From: Bacteroides fragilis
GTDB taxonomy: Bacteria; Bacteroidota; Bacteroidia; Bacteroidales; DTGW01
Assembly: GCA_945889005.1 (NCBI GenBank)
Contig: CAMDBI010000034.1
Location: forward strand, 1-34,365
Reading direction: 5' to 3'
Length of the DNA stretch: 34,365 nt
Shown here: positions 15,524 to 24,078 of the stretch, one piece after another
Numbering within the stretch: position 1 is the stretch's first letter
Layout: every line of letters starts with the position of its first letter
Program-made: the position numbers and the translations under genes
The notes under the pieces: model-generated
Databases searched by the model: none
What the model was told of the DNA's origin: nothing
The model's input: only the letters and a program-made list of their open reading frames with translations

Positions 15524-16277
15524 CGGTTTGATATGATAATGTTGGTATGTTCTTGGTATTGATGTGTTTTTCGAGTTCGGGGTTTTTGGTTTCGCTACCG
15601 TAAATAATCCCGTCGGAGAAGTTAACGGCAATCTTCATGAAATTATTGTACGATGGGTCTTTGGCGACAGCAATATCGTCGTCTTCAATGCCTTCGAATT
15701 TCATTTTTTCTATAAAATTGGCACTCAACTTGTTGCTAAACTCCCGGTCGTAAACAGATGTTACGATTTTGGAATGAGCAAACAATGGATCGTCGAAATA
15801 TGATTTTTTGATTAGTAAAGGGATAAGCCCCGTAAACCAGCCATGGCAATGAATAATATCGGGCGACCAACGGAGTTTTTTAACTGTTTCGATTACGCCA
15901 CGGCAAAAGAAAATGCTGCGTTCGTCGTTGTCGGGAAATTCTTCGCCGGTTTCGTTTTCTAAAGTTGCTTTTCGGTGAAAGAATTCTTCGTTGTCGATAA
16001 AGTACACCTGCATTCGGGCACTTTGAATTGAAGCTACTTTTATTATTAAAGGGTGGTCGGTATCATTTATAATCAGATTCATGCCCGAAAGACGAATCAC
16101 TTCGTGAAGCTGGTTGCGACGTTCGTTTATACAACCAAACTTTGGCATAAACGTTCTTATTTCTCGTCCTTTTTCCTGAATTTGCTGTGGCAGATTGCGT
16201 GCAATCAATGACATAGGGGTTTCGGGTAAATAAGGAGTAATTTCTTGCGATACAAATAAGACCTTTACGCTTTCCAT
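15468..16277 (-). CDS. Stand-alone GT5 N-terminal domain (glycogen/starch synthase-like)
   Basis: A 269-residue protein corresponding only to the N-terminal Rossmann domain of glycogen synthases (usually ~480 residues): VLFVSQEITPYLPETPMS at the start, a FMPKFGCINERRNQLHEV block, VYFIDNEEFF, and DIIHCHGWFTGLIPLLI. The C-terminal nucleotide-sugar-binding half is absent, and the usual N-terminal KxGGL substrate loop is replaced by LPETPMSLIA. It is therefore unlikely to be a complete glycosyltransferase. Such short forms are known in Bacteroidota and are usually annotated glycogen synthase; their real role is unclear. The start at 16277 gives the canonical first strand. It overlaps the DUF4270 gene, suggesting a transcription unit with it and glmS. 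Confidence 0.8.
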   Translation of the reverse strand: MESVKVLFVSQEITPYLPETPMSLIARNLPQQIQEKGREIRTFMPKFGCINERRNQLHEVIRLSGMNLIINDTDHPLIIKVASIQSARMQVYFIDNEEFFHRKATLENETGEEFPDNDERSIFFCRGVIETVKKLRWSPDIIHCHGWFTGLIPLLIKKSYFDDPLFAHSKIVTSVYDREFSNKLSANFIEKMKFEGIEDDDIAVAKDPSYNNFMKIAVNFSDGIIYGSETKNPELEKHINTKNIPTLSYQTDDYAEAFNQFYNKILQVE

Positions 16278-16406
16278 CCACTTATTTTTTTTAATTCTCG
16301 CAAAATTACTAAAAAATTATAAAATTGAGTAATTTTTAATGATTATAAAAAAGCACGGGGTTTAATAACTCTCAAGTTGTATTAAAACAGCGGTTTTTTA
16401 AATCTT

Positions 16407-17738
16407 TTATTTGATAGTCATAAATGGAATATTGGCAGTAGCTATATTTTGATTTCGATCGTACAAATATACAAAAAGCCTAAGTTGTTGAGCTTGGTCA
16501 GGGGTTTGTATACTAAAGGAGTTTTGAAATAGGAAAATGCTGTCAGATTGAATAACAATTTGTGTAGATGCTTCGTGTGCGCCGCCTGTTTTTCCATAAT
16601 ATTCGCCTTCTAATCTTACTTCCCATCTCATCCAGATGCTGTCTTTGTCGGGATCGTGAGCTTTTATGTGTACATTATACAGGCTGTCGGGCGCTAAAAA
16701 GTTCGATTTTGCCGATTGACTATTTTCTATAAAAATTGTATCTATTCGTGGGCAGTAATTAATCGGATTTTTGCCCGACCAAATGTATTTAAGTTGTTCG
16801 GTTGCTTGACTCTTGAATTTGTTTTCGGGCAACAGGCTAAACGAAGTATGTGTGCGTTCTTGTTTGGTTCCCCAATAAAATACATATCCACCAATCATTT
16901 GAGTTTCATTTTCTTTAAAAATCAGATAATAGTTGTGGGTAAAATTTTGGGCATTTTGGGTGCTTGAAGGCTCCAGAATAGCATTCCAGTCGGTTAGTTC
17001 ACAGTCCCAGTAGGGTTTGCCACCCCATTCGGTTACTAGGATAGGTTTTTCGCAACCCCAAAGAAAATTGTCCAATTCTCTTCCTATTCTAGGAGCAAAC
17101 TCGTAAATGGTAAGCGACCAAAAATCGATATCGGGTGTGGCAAGTTTCAGTTGTAGAGGTTGATAGGTTGCGGTGGGGTATGCTGCTATTGTCGTGGTGG
17201 TTGGATGTACCGTATCTATGCGGTGTATCATTTTTGATATTTCGTTCACTTCGTTCCAGTATGATAAGTTTAGTCGGCGCTGAATATGTAGCTCGTTGCC
17301 TACAATCCAAAACAATACCGCTGGGTGTCTACTGTATTTTCTGACAGTAGCTTCAATACGGTCTCGTTGTTCTTTTATAAATTGTGGGTTCTTGTAGTTG
17401 TTTTCATTGTTGTAAAATTTTTCTATTTGCAGACTTATACTTACCGTAAGGTTCAAGCTCGTGGCTTTGTCGAGAAGCGAGTCGGAAACTTCCGATTCGT
17501 AAACCAAGAGGGAGTTGCCTCCTAGCTCTTGAACCCATTCGGGTTTTATATAACCGTGAGCTCCTTTAATGAAATAGGGTTTCTCATTGAGGTAAAGCTG
17601 CCATTTGCCCTTTTCCTGACGAAAATGTATTTTGGAATTTGTGTTATATGCCTTAGTTGATTTTTTTTTACAACCGGAAACGATGACAAGATTGAATAAA
17701 ATGAATATCGATAAAGTGGCTATAAGTATGTGTTTCAT
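16407..17738 (-). CDS. Lipoprotein with glycoside hydrolase family 2-like TIM barrel
   Basis: A 443-residue lipoprotein: hydrophobic leader with lipobox IVSGC (C23), then KKKS. A GH2-like (clan GH-A) barrel spans about residues 45-310, with candidate acid/base E149 in FWIVGNEL and nucleophile E237 in ILVTEWGG, 88 residues apart as expected for retaining enzymes. A C-terminal beta-sandwich ends LRLFVYLYDRNQN. Both domains resemble the C-terminal half of the divergently transcribed GT2 fusion (17831-21421), whose matching end reads YRLYAYVYDSDGN. Probably inner- or outer-membrane anchored and acting on the glycan made by that synthase (inference). Substrate unknown. Separated from the fusion gene by a 92-bp shared promoter region. 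Confidence 0.8.
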   Translation of the reverse strand: MKHILIATLSIFILFNLVIVSGCKKKSTKAYNTNSKIHFRQEKGKWQLYLNEKPYFIKGAHGYIKPEWVQELGGNSLLVYESEVSDSLLDKATSLNLTVSISLQIEKFYNNENNYKNPQFIKEQRDRIEATVRKYSRHPAVLFWIVGNELHIQRRLNLSYWNEVNEISKMIHRIDTVHPTTTTIAAYPTATYQPLQLKLATPDIDFWSLTIYEFAPRIGRELDNFLWGCEKPILVTEWGGKPYWDCELTDWNAILEPSSTQNAQNFTHNYYLIFKENETQMIGGYVFYWGTKQERTHTSFSLLPENKFKSQATEQLKYIWSGKNPINYCPRIDTIFIENSQSAKSNFLAPDSLYNVHIKAHDPDKDSIWMRWEVRLEGEYYGKTGGAHEASTQIVIQSDSIFLFQNSFSIQTPDQAQQLRLFVYLYDRNQNIATANIPFMTIK

Positions 17739-17776
17739 TAAAATGTTTAGTTTGATGTTTTATGTACATATATAAA

Positions 17777-17804
17777 ACTGCTAATTCTTTATATTTTTAG
17801 CAGT
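17777..17804. promoter_or_regulatory. Palindrome between divergent glycan genes
   Basis: An inverted repeat with perfect 8-bp arms, ACTGCTAA (17777-17784) and TTAGCAGT (17797-17804), and a 12-bp AT-rich centre, lies in the 92-bp divergent intergenic region, 26 bp from the GT2-fusion ATG. It could be an operator for both genes or an RNA hairpin in the leader of the fusion gene. Confidence 0.4.
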
Positions 17805-17830
17805 CAACAATTAAATAATTGTATAAATTT

Positions 17831-20800
17831 ATGAAAAAAATATATTTAGACAGCTATCAAAAATTAAATATGTTCTCTAAGCCTTTACAGCCACCAAGCC
17901 GCCAACAAATTTTTATAGGTCGAATGCTTATTGTTGGAGGATTTGTTAGCAATTTGTTTTTTCTTGTTTGGCTGCTTCAACCCGAATTTAGGGGTTTTGA
18001 AATTCTTTATTGGTTCATTGTTGCGATTTTTTTGTTCAAATCATTGGTTCGGATGTTCGAATGGTGGATGTGTTTTAGCCTTAGTGTGCCAGTGAAGCCG
18101 CCAATTATTAGTCAATGGAAGGTCGATGTTCTTACTACATACTGTGCTGGAGAACCCAAGGAAATGCTAGTGGAAACTCTTGAGGCGATACAGCGAATTT
18201 CTTATCCTCATCAAACATTTTTGTGCGACGAAGCCGATGATACAGAGTTAAAAGAAGTATGCAAACGTTTGGGAGTGCAGCATGTAACCCGGGCATTGAA
18301 AATAAACGCTAAAGCAGGGAATGTTAATAATGCGCTGAATACAGTTGCCCATGGAGATATTTGTTTAATACTTGACCCTGATCATGTTCCTGCTCCCAAT
18401 TTTTTAGATGAAGTGTTGTCTTTTTTTGAGGATGAAAATATTGGTTTTGTTCAAGTAGCGCAAGTATACTACAATCAACAAAGCACGGTAATTGCCAAAG
18501 CTGCTGCACAACAAACATATCAGTTTTATGGCCCATTTATGATGGGGCTCAATACTTATGGGGCTGTGCCGGCAATTGGAGCTAATTGTGTTTTTAGGAG
18601 AAGTGCATTGGACAGTATTGGAGGGCATGCACCAGGTCTTACCGAGGATATGCACACGGCCATGTTGTTGCATTCCAAAGGTTGGAAATCGGTATATCAT
18701 CCTGTGGTAGTTGCAAAAGGCTTGGTTCCTTGGAATTATTCGGGATATTTCATACAGCAACTCAAATGGTCAAGGGGTTCATTTGGACTATTGTTTACAG
18801 TTTTGCCAAAGATTGCAACAAAACTTAGTTGGAAGCAGTTGCTATATTACTTGTCAGCTCCAATTTTTTACTTGGCAGGCTTAGTTTCTTTTCTCGATTT
18901 TATGATACCAATATTGGCACTTATAACCGGTTGGGTGCCAGTTAAAGTTTCAATTGTCAGTTTTGTGTTTTTCTTTTTGCCTGTTTTTATTACTTCGTTT
19001 CTTATACGACAATATTTTCAGCGATGGCTCATGGATAAGCACGAAAGTGGAGCTTTTCTTTTGGGTGGCACTTTGTTTAAAGCATCTTGGTTGGCAAGCT
19101 TTTTGGGTTTGTTTTATTCGCTGATACGAAAAAAGGTGCCCTACATACCCACTCCGAAGGATAATCGTCCGGAATCTCCATGGTTGTTGCTTGTTCCAAA
19201 TTTTATTATTGTCGCGACTAGTATTTGGGCAATTGTATATGGACTTCAACGCGATTATAATCCATATATGCTATTTATGGCGGGTTTGGCTGCTGTAAAT
19301 GTTTTGGTTCTTAGTCTTGGCAATTTCATGGCGATGCAACATTTCATTATAAAGGTTCATCAGGTTTTTCAGGATAGCTTTATAACAAAGCATAGCAAAA
19401 CCCGAATATTTATTTACGGCTTAAAACACCGGATGTACCTGGGTTTTCAGTCTTGGGCTGTGCCGGTGTTGTTGCTATTGCTGGGTGCTGTTGTATGGTT
19501 TTATCAGCTTCAGGAATCCAAAATCGATAAACTATTGATCGATGTTCACGAACAGGACAATTTCTTTATACCATCTATGCAGGGAGGAGGAATAGGACAA
19601 ACACTTGCAAACGATCAGTTTGTGGTTGATACGTTTTTACTTAATAGTGTAAGTCTTGCCGAACTGTCAGATTTTCAGTTGAATTGTAAAAATAGGGGGC
19701 TCATTCCATTTTTTCAGATTTCTCTGTCGTCAGAACATTTAACAGATACATTTCAGTGGAATCGGACTATTGTGAAAGAATGGTTCGAGTTGCTTCGAGA
19801 GAAATATCAGCCTGTAATTATTGGGGTATTAATTCCGGATTCTGAACATTCACATAAAAGTGTTTTGATTAGCTATATTATGTCGCGAATAGTAGAGATT
19901 GCGAATGCGGTTAATTATCCAAATATCGCGTGGGTAGGTTCGGTTCGTACTAGTGCCGATTTCGAAGCATACAAATCTAGCAGATATTTTATTTCATGGT
20001 ATATGATAGACAGTATAAGTCTTGCCGAAAATGCTCTTAAGCACATGCAAAGAAAAAATATCGGAATTTTTGTTTCTTCTAAAGGTCGTATTTCAACGTG
20101 GAATCCTGAGAAAAATGCAACATCGGGCTTGTTGATAAATGTGCCCGAACCATTGCAATATCGAAATAGATCGCGACCACCTATATCTGTTTTGGGAGGG
20201 GAGGTGCGAGGAGTTGCATACAATCCGGGTCACGATTGGCGCGACAATTCGGCAAATTTGCCTTTGAATCGCGAAAAACTTGAGAACGATTTTCGATGTA
20301 TTCGGTCTATGGGTGCAAATACCATAAGGCGATATAGTTCGTCGATTTATGATAGGAATATAATAAGTATTGCAGCCGATAATAATCTGAAAGTAATGTA
20401 TGGCTTTTGGTTCGATCCGAAAGTCGATTATTGGACCGACAAATCAAAAGTAAATAAATACAAAGAAATTGTAATTGAAAATATTAGAAAATATGGGAAT
20501 AGTCCCAATATTATTGGATGGTCTTTGGGAAACGAAAGCTGGGGTTTGCTCAAACATTCTTTTAATGAACCTTACCTTTCGTTGGTGCGATTTGCATACA
20601 TTAATATGCTGGGAGAAATTGCTACGGAAATTCGCAAGATTGATTTGAAAACTCCTATTTTTGTTATGGAGGAACATACTGCTCATTTGAGTAGTTTTGT
20701 GTATGCGTTGAATCGTTTTGCATCGGAGGTCGATTACGTTGGAGTAAACAGCTATTACAAAAAAAATATATCGACGTTGGATTCTGTCATGAACTCTGTA

Positions 20801-21421
20801 TTGCCTGGGCGCAAGTATTTGGTTTCGGAGTTTGGTCCAGAAGGGTATTGGTTTCCAGAGTTAAACAAATATGAATTGGATACATTGCTTTATGAGCCTT
20901 CATCTCATCAAAAAGCCGATTGGATGAAATATCAATGGATTCATTTTGTGAAACCCGGAAACAATAATAATAGTTTGGGCGGATTTGCATTTTGTTGGCA
21001 AGATCGCTTCGAGGGTACTGCGACTTGGTTTGGACTTACCGATTTGTATGGCAATCGCCGCCCATCGTGGTACGCTATGAAAGAGTGTTTCTCGGAAAAT
21101 ACAAAAAATCTATTAAGTAGCCCGATTCCTCGGTTCAAAATTTTAATGCCAAAAGATCTGATGTTATCGGGGTCGACTGCTGTGGTGAGAATGGCAACTT
21201 TGTCGACCGGTATTCGAGATCAATTGTGGTACCGTTGGGTTGTATATGAAGAAAAAACCTTTCGCGAAATTTACCGTTCGGAGAAGCTTAAAGGAGCTTA
21301 TGAATATACAATACCTGTTCCCAAAAAACAATCGAAATATCGCTTATATGCGTATGTGTATGATAGTGATGGAAATGTGGTTAGTGAATCTTCAACAATG
21401 TTGATCAAATGGAAAAAATAA
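17831..21421 (+). CDS. Membrane GT2 polysaccharide synthase fused to glycosidase-like domains
   Basis: A 1196-residue multi-domain membrane protein. Two N-terminal helices (~30-78) are followed by a processive GT2 domain (~98-330) with VDVLTTYCAGEP, CDEADD, DPDH (182-185), TED (271-273) and QQLKW (309-313), the last a lysine variant of the QxxRW motif. About six more helices end near residue 563. The rest should be periplasmic: a barrel-like region (~570-780) without obvious catalytic residues, a GH2-like barrel (~786-1075) with acid/base E902 in SLGNES and nucleophile E1000 in VSEFGPEG, and a C-terminal beta-sandwich (~1095-1196). Synthesis and processing of a beta-glycan by one polypeptide is inferred; product unknown. 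ATG at 17831 is preferred to an upstream TTG at 17819. The next gene overlaps its end by 13 bp. Confidence 0.85.
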   Translation: MKKIYLDSYQKLNMFSKPLQPPSRQQIFIGRMLIVGGFVSNLFFLVWLLQPEFRGFEILYWFIVAIFLFKSLVRMFEWWMCFSLSVPVKPPIISQWKVDVLTTYCAGEPKEMLVETLEAIQRISYPHQTFLCDEADDTELKEVCKRLGVQHVTRALKINAKAGNVNNALNTVAHGDICLILDPDHVPAPNFLDEVLSFFEDENIGFVQVAQVYYNQQSTVIAKAAAQQTYQFYGPFMMGLNTYGAVPAIGANCVFRRSALDSIGGHAPGLTEDMHTAMLLHSKGWKSVYHPVVVAKGLVPWNYSGYFIQQLKWSRGSFGLLFTVLPKIATKLSWKQLLYYLSAPIFYLAGLVSFLDFMIPILALITGWVPVKVSIVSFVFFFLPVFITSFLIRQYFQRWLMDKHESGAFLLGGTLFKASWLASFLGLFYSLIRKKVPYIPTPKDNRPESPWLLLVPNFIIVATSIWAIVYGLQRDYNPYMLFMAGLAAVNVLVLSLGNFMAMQHFIIKVHQVFQDSFITKHSKTRIFIYGLKHRMYLGFQSWAVPVLLLLLGAVVWFYQLQESKIDKLLIDVHEQDNFFIPSMQGGGIGQTLANDQFVVDTFLLNSVSLAELSDFQLNCKNRGLIPFFQISLSSEHLTDTFQWNRTIVKEWFELLREKYQPVIIGVLIPDSEHSHKSVLISYIMSRIVEIANAVNYPNIAWVGSVRTSADFEAYKSSRYFISWYMIDSISLAENALKHMQRKNIGIFVSSKGRISTWNPEKNATSGLLINVPEPLQYRNRSRPPISVLGGEVRGVAYNPGHDWRDNSANLPLNREKLENDFRCIRSMGANTIRRYSSSIYDRNIISIAADNNLKVMYGFWFDPKVDYWTDKSKVNKYKEIVIENIRKYGNSPNIIGWSLGNESWGLLKHSFNEPYLSLVRFAYINMLGEIATEIRKIDLKTPIFVMEEHTAHLSSFVYALNRFASEVDYVGVNSYYKKNISTLDSVMNSVLPGRKYLVSEFGPEGYWFPELNKYELDTLLYEPSSHQKADWMKYQWIHFVKPGNNNNSLGGFAFCWQDRFEGTATWFGLTDLYGNRRPSWYAMKECFSENTKNLLSSPIPRFKILMPKDLMLSGSTAVVRMATLSTGIRDQLWYRWVVYEEKTFREIYRSEKLKGAYEYTIPVPKKQSKYRLYAYVYDSDGNVVSESSTMLIKWKK

Positions 21422-21840
21422 TACCGTATTTGAAAATTTTTACCTATTGGCTAGTGGCTGCCATAACATCTGCTGTTTTAATAACTTGGTTTTCTTGTTT
21501 ATATCCTCGCGAGAATTTCGATTATTATTTTGGAATTGGACAATATTTCGGTGCTTTTAAGTATTTGATGATGACGTTAAATCTTTATTTGTTTTTACAT
21601 TTTATGGTGGCTTTTGTTGGTGTGCCAGCTAATTTTATACTCTATTATTTTTACAGGAGTCGTAAGTTTTTAAGAATAAAACTGTTGTTGTTTAATTTGA
21701 CTTGGGTTATATTATGCCTATGTGGTTATTATTTGCTAGAAATAACTCCAGTAGAAAAGTTCTTGCGTTTTATTGTTCCGAGTGTGTTGGCTTCTTTTAC
21801 TGTTTGGGCGTTTATATTTCCTTCCAAAAAAACGTTATGA
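21409..21840 (+). CDS. Four-helix membrane protein coupled to the GT2 fusion
   Basis: A 143-residue integral membrane protein of unknown family with about four predicted helices: WLVAAITSAVLITWFSCLY; a long second hydrophobic region around LYLFLHFMVAFVG; LLLFNLTWVILCLCGYYLL; and LASFTVWAFIF. Its ATG lies inside the last codons of the GT2-fusion gene (13-bp overlap in another frame), so it is almost certainly translationally coupled and may be an accessory subunit of the synthase (inference). No catalytic motif is visible. It ends 18 bp before the convergent pyruvyl transferase gene. Confidence 0.7.
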   Translation: MEKIIPYLKIFTYWLVAAITSAVLITWFSCLYPRENFDYYFGIGQYFGAFKYLMMTLNLYLFLHFMVAFVGVPANFILYYFYRSRKFLRIKLLLFNLTWVILCLCGYYLLEITPVEKFLRFIVPSVLASFTVWAFIFPSKKTL

Positions 21841-21858
21841 AAAGCTAGTGTTTTACAA

Positions 21859-23031
21859 TTACGATTTGGCAATTCCGAACGATTCAATTATTTTTTTGAA
21901 TTCCATAGGGCGAGTTTGTGATTTTGAGAAATCCCATTCGCGATTGCAAAGCAAATCTACAATATAATCGACTTTGGACAGGGTCAGACGACTGGTAGGA
22001 AGATGTGCCTGTTTAAATCCATTTCTTCGGCACACGTCAAAAGTTTTGCTCAAAATACGCATGTGAACAGGAATTAGGAATTTTTTACTTACCCTGTCGC
22101 CATAGCTGTCGATTGCTACAAATGGTACTTTATTGTGTATACTTACAACGATTGGGTGAAATTTTTCGCTAATAATACCCGAAGCATTTGCTATAAGTTT
22201 ATACCAAAGTAGAGGATTGACGGGATTTGGAATTGAAACATCGTCGAGCAAGTTGTATGAACCTTCTGGAAATGGAAGTGCAACAAATTGATAGCCGAGT
22301 TTATTGAATTTTTCTTTGAGTTGAGCTAAAACTTGGTGTTTGTTGTGTCCAACTCCGGTTTGTAGTCCATAGAGTATGTATTTTCCATTGATCGGCACTT
22401 GAATGGGATCAGTAAATTCTTTTCGAACATTGTCGTTGAACGACATTACCGGGTCTGGTGAAATTGTTGTGGGTTTGAAAAAACTAACACGTTTGATAAA
22501 CAATTTTGTCCAAATATCGCGAATAGTCACTTTGTTAAAGTTTTTCAACGAATCGTTAAGCCCTTTTCTGACATTAGATGGTAGTTGCATAAAATTTGTT
22601 TCCATGCAGGATGCCGAGATGCTGAATATTTTAATGTTGGGGTAGTTTTTGCACTTTTCTATCCATTTCATCCAAAATAGTGATGGGTATCGGGTGTCTG
22701 ATAAAGGAGAGTGAGGATATTTGATAAAAAAAACCGCATCGCTGCCAACCAGTATGTGTTTCAAATCCAAAGAATCTACAATGTTGATAAGGTCTTGTTC
22801 GTTGTTTAATTCGTGAGTTACGGGTAAATATTTTTTTGAAAAATCGATATGAGCTTGCTGTTGGACGACAGGTACATGTTTTTCGTAGAAATCGGATCTA
22901 ACGTCTGGTTGTATTAGATCCAATACTATTGGTTCGTATCCAAGGTTTTTCAATACTTCTGAGGTTGCCAAAGCTTGTAATTGTCCGCCAAAATTATAAA
23001 TCCAATGATAGGTAAGTATCCCGACTTTCAT
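21859..23031 (-). CDS. Polysaccharide pyruvyl transferase family protein
   Basis: A 390-residue member of the polysaccharide pyruvyl transferase family, which adds pyruvate ketals to sugars of surface glycans using phosphoenolpyruvate. Seen: the N-terminal VGILTYHWIYNFGGQLQALA block, typical of the family's glycine/asparagine-rich opening, a HILVGSDAVF motif, ISPDPVMSF, and the C-terminal ISEKFHPIVVSIHNKVPFVAID block with the conserved histidine. GT-B-like fold, soluble, cytoplasmic side. It is 47 bp downstream of a putative glycosyltransferase gene on the same strand, so both probably form an operon of glycan decoration. A run of 13 A lies just before its ATG (minus strand). Confidence 0.85.
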   Translation of the reverse strand: MKVGILTYHWIYNFGGQLQALATSEVLKNLGYEPIVLDLIQPDVRSDFYEKHVPVVQQQAHIDFSKKYLPVTHELNNEQDLINIVDSLDLKHILVGSDAVFFIKYPHSPLSDTRYPSLFWMKWIEKCKNYPNIKIFSISASCMETNFMQLPSNVRKGLNDSLKNFNKVTIRDIWTKLFIKRVSFFKPTTISPDPVMSFNDNVRKEFTDPIQVPINGKYILYGLQTGVGHNKHQVLAQLKEKFNKLGYQFVALPFPEGSYNLLDDVSIPNPVNPLLWYKLIANASGIISEKFHPIVVSIHNKVPFVAIDSYGDRVSKKFLIPVHMRILSKTFDVCRRNGFKQAHLPTSRLTLSKVDYIVDLLCNREWDFSKSQTRPMEFKKIIESFGIAKS

Positions 23032-23034
23032 GCG

Positions 23035-23047
23035 TTTTTTTTTTTTT
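23035..23047 (-). repeat. A13 homopolymer just upstream of the pyruvyl transferase start
   Basis: On the minus strand an uninterrupted run of 13 A ends 3 bp before the ATG at 23031. A-rich stretches before start codons are normal in Bacteroidota, where they help initiation, but a run this long is also prone to slipped-strand length change. Confidence 0.75.
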
Positions 23048-23078
23048 ATTTATGCCAAAGATAAAAAATTTGAATTGA

Positions 23079-23999
23079 TTAAACACCTAAAAATATATTG
23101 CTTAGTTTGCAGTGAAATTTATAGGTAAACGGAAAAATAACTACTGCAGGTCGTGCAGGCCTTTTGTAAAACGAAGATATCCCGTTTTGGGGAGCTTTTT
23201 CGTACCATTCAATTAAAGACTGAGCACTTAGGTTTTCTCTAAAAGGGTGAAAAACTCTTCGACCATTGATTTTTTTTAATTGTTTTAATACCACTTTTGG
23301 TCTAATAGTACCCACATTGGCGTTGAAATATCTCATTTCAAAGTATGAAAACCAACGATTGTAAAAGTGATTGTTTTTAAGTTTTAGACCCAACAGTTGT
23401 GCCCAAACAGGCACTTTAACTTCGTCGGTTACCTCAGCTTCGAATAGATTTAAGGTTTTTAGCCCTTCAAAAAATTTGCGAGGAGCACTCAAGCCCGGTC
23501 CCAACATCGCGTATTGAACAAATGATGTGTTGAATGTGTCTTTAACCTTCTGAAAAAAAGAAGAAATTTTTGGAAGGTTTTGGTCATTGGTCCAATACCA
23601 AAATTTTTTTACCCGATCTATAGAAATTAAACCCGAACAGTATATGGTGTTGGATTCTTGATTGGTATATATGTTCCTTAGGCTTCCCACTATTAATAAG
23701 TCCCATTCGAGTACATAAGCCCTGTCAAAATCAATGTTTTGGCCATAGTCTTCAAACCACATTTTATATGTAATGTCGGCATGAAGCCATTTCCAATTCC
23801 CATCCTCTGACTTAACTAAGTAATTGTTTTCAATCAAGTTGTCTAAAGACTTGGTTGCTTCATCGAAATTTGAGCTATTCCCCCCGAATATTCCATATAT
23901 TCGTATTTCCGGGTCAAAGTATTTTATTAATTTGAGGCGTTCTCTAACCAAATCAAAATCTTTGTGATATCTGTAAATTACAATTTCATTATTCGTCAT
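23079..23999 (-). CDS. Hypothetical protein, possible GT-A glycosyltransferase
   Basis: A 306-residue protein I cannot place in a named family. It begins NEIVIYRYHKDFDLVRERL, followed by EIRIYGIFGG; it also has YVLEWDLLIVGSL, where an acidic pair after a hydrophobic strand is reminiscent of the metal-binding segment of GT-A transferases, and a C-terminal basic region (SSFYKRPARPAVV). No signal peptide. Context is strongly glycan-related: pyruvyl transferase downstream on the same strand, flippase divergent. A role in building or capping the exopolysaccharide unit is a reasonable guess, not more. The ATG at 23999 leaves an 79-bp divergent gap to the flippase gene. Confidence 0.55.
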   Translation of the reverse strand: MTNNEIVIYRYHKDFDLVRERLKLIKYFDPEIRIYGIFGGNSSNFDEATKSLDNLIENNYLVKSEDGNWKWLHADITYKMWFEDYGQNIDFDRAYVLEWDLLIVGSLRNIYTNQESNTIYCSGLISIDRVKKFWYWTNDQNLPKISSFFQKVKDTFNTSFVQYAMLGPGLSAPRKFFEGLKTLNLFEAEVTDEVKVPVWAQLLGLKLKNNHFYNRWFSYFEMRYFNANVGTIRPKVVLKQLKKINGRRVFHPFRENLSAQSLIEWYEKAPQNGISSFYKRPARPAVVIFPFTYKFHCKLSNIFLGV

Positions 24000-24078
24000 G
24001 TTTTTTATTTTTGCAGTTTAGAAGTTTGTTTTTACAAGCATAAATCTTTATATATATTTGCTTAATAAAACAAAGACA

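Noticed and set aside
24025-24060. Promoter of the flippase gene (TTTG at 24025 with TATATTTG at 24053)
   Set aside because: The -7 box is good but the spacing is 24 bp, longer than the usual 19-21; kept only as a remark under the flippase gene.
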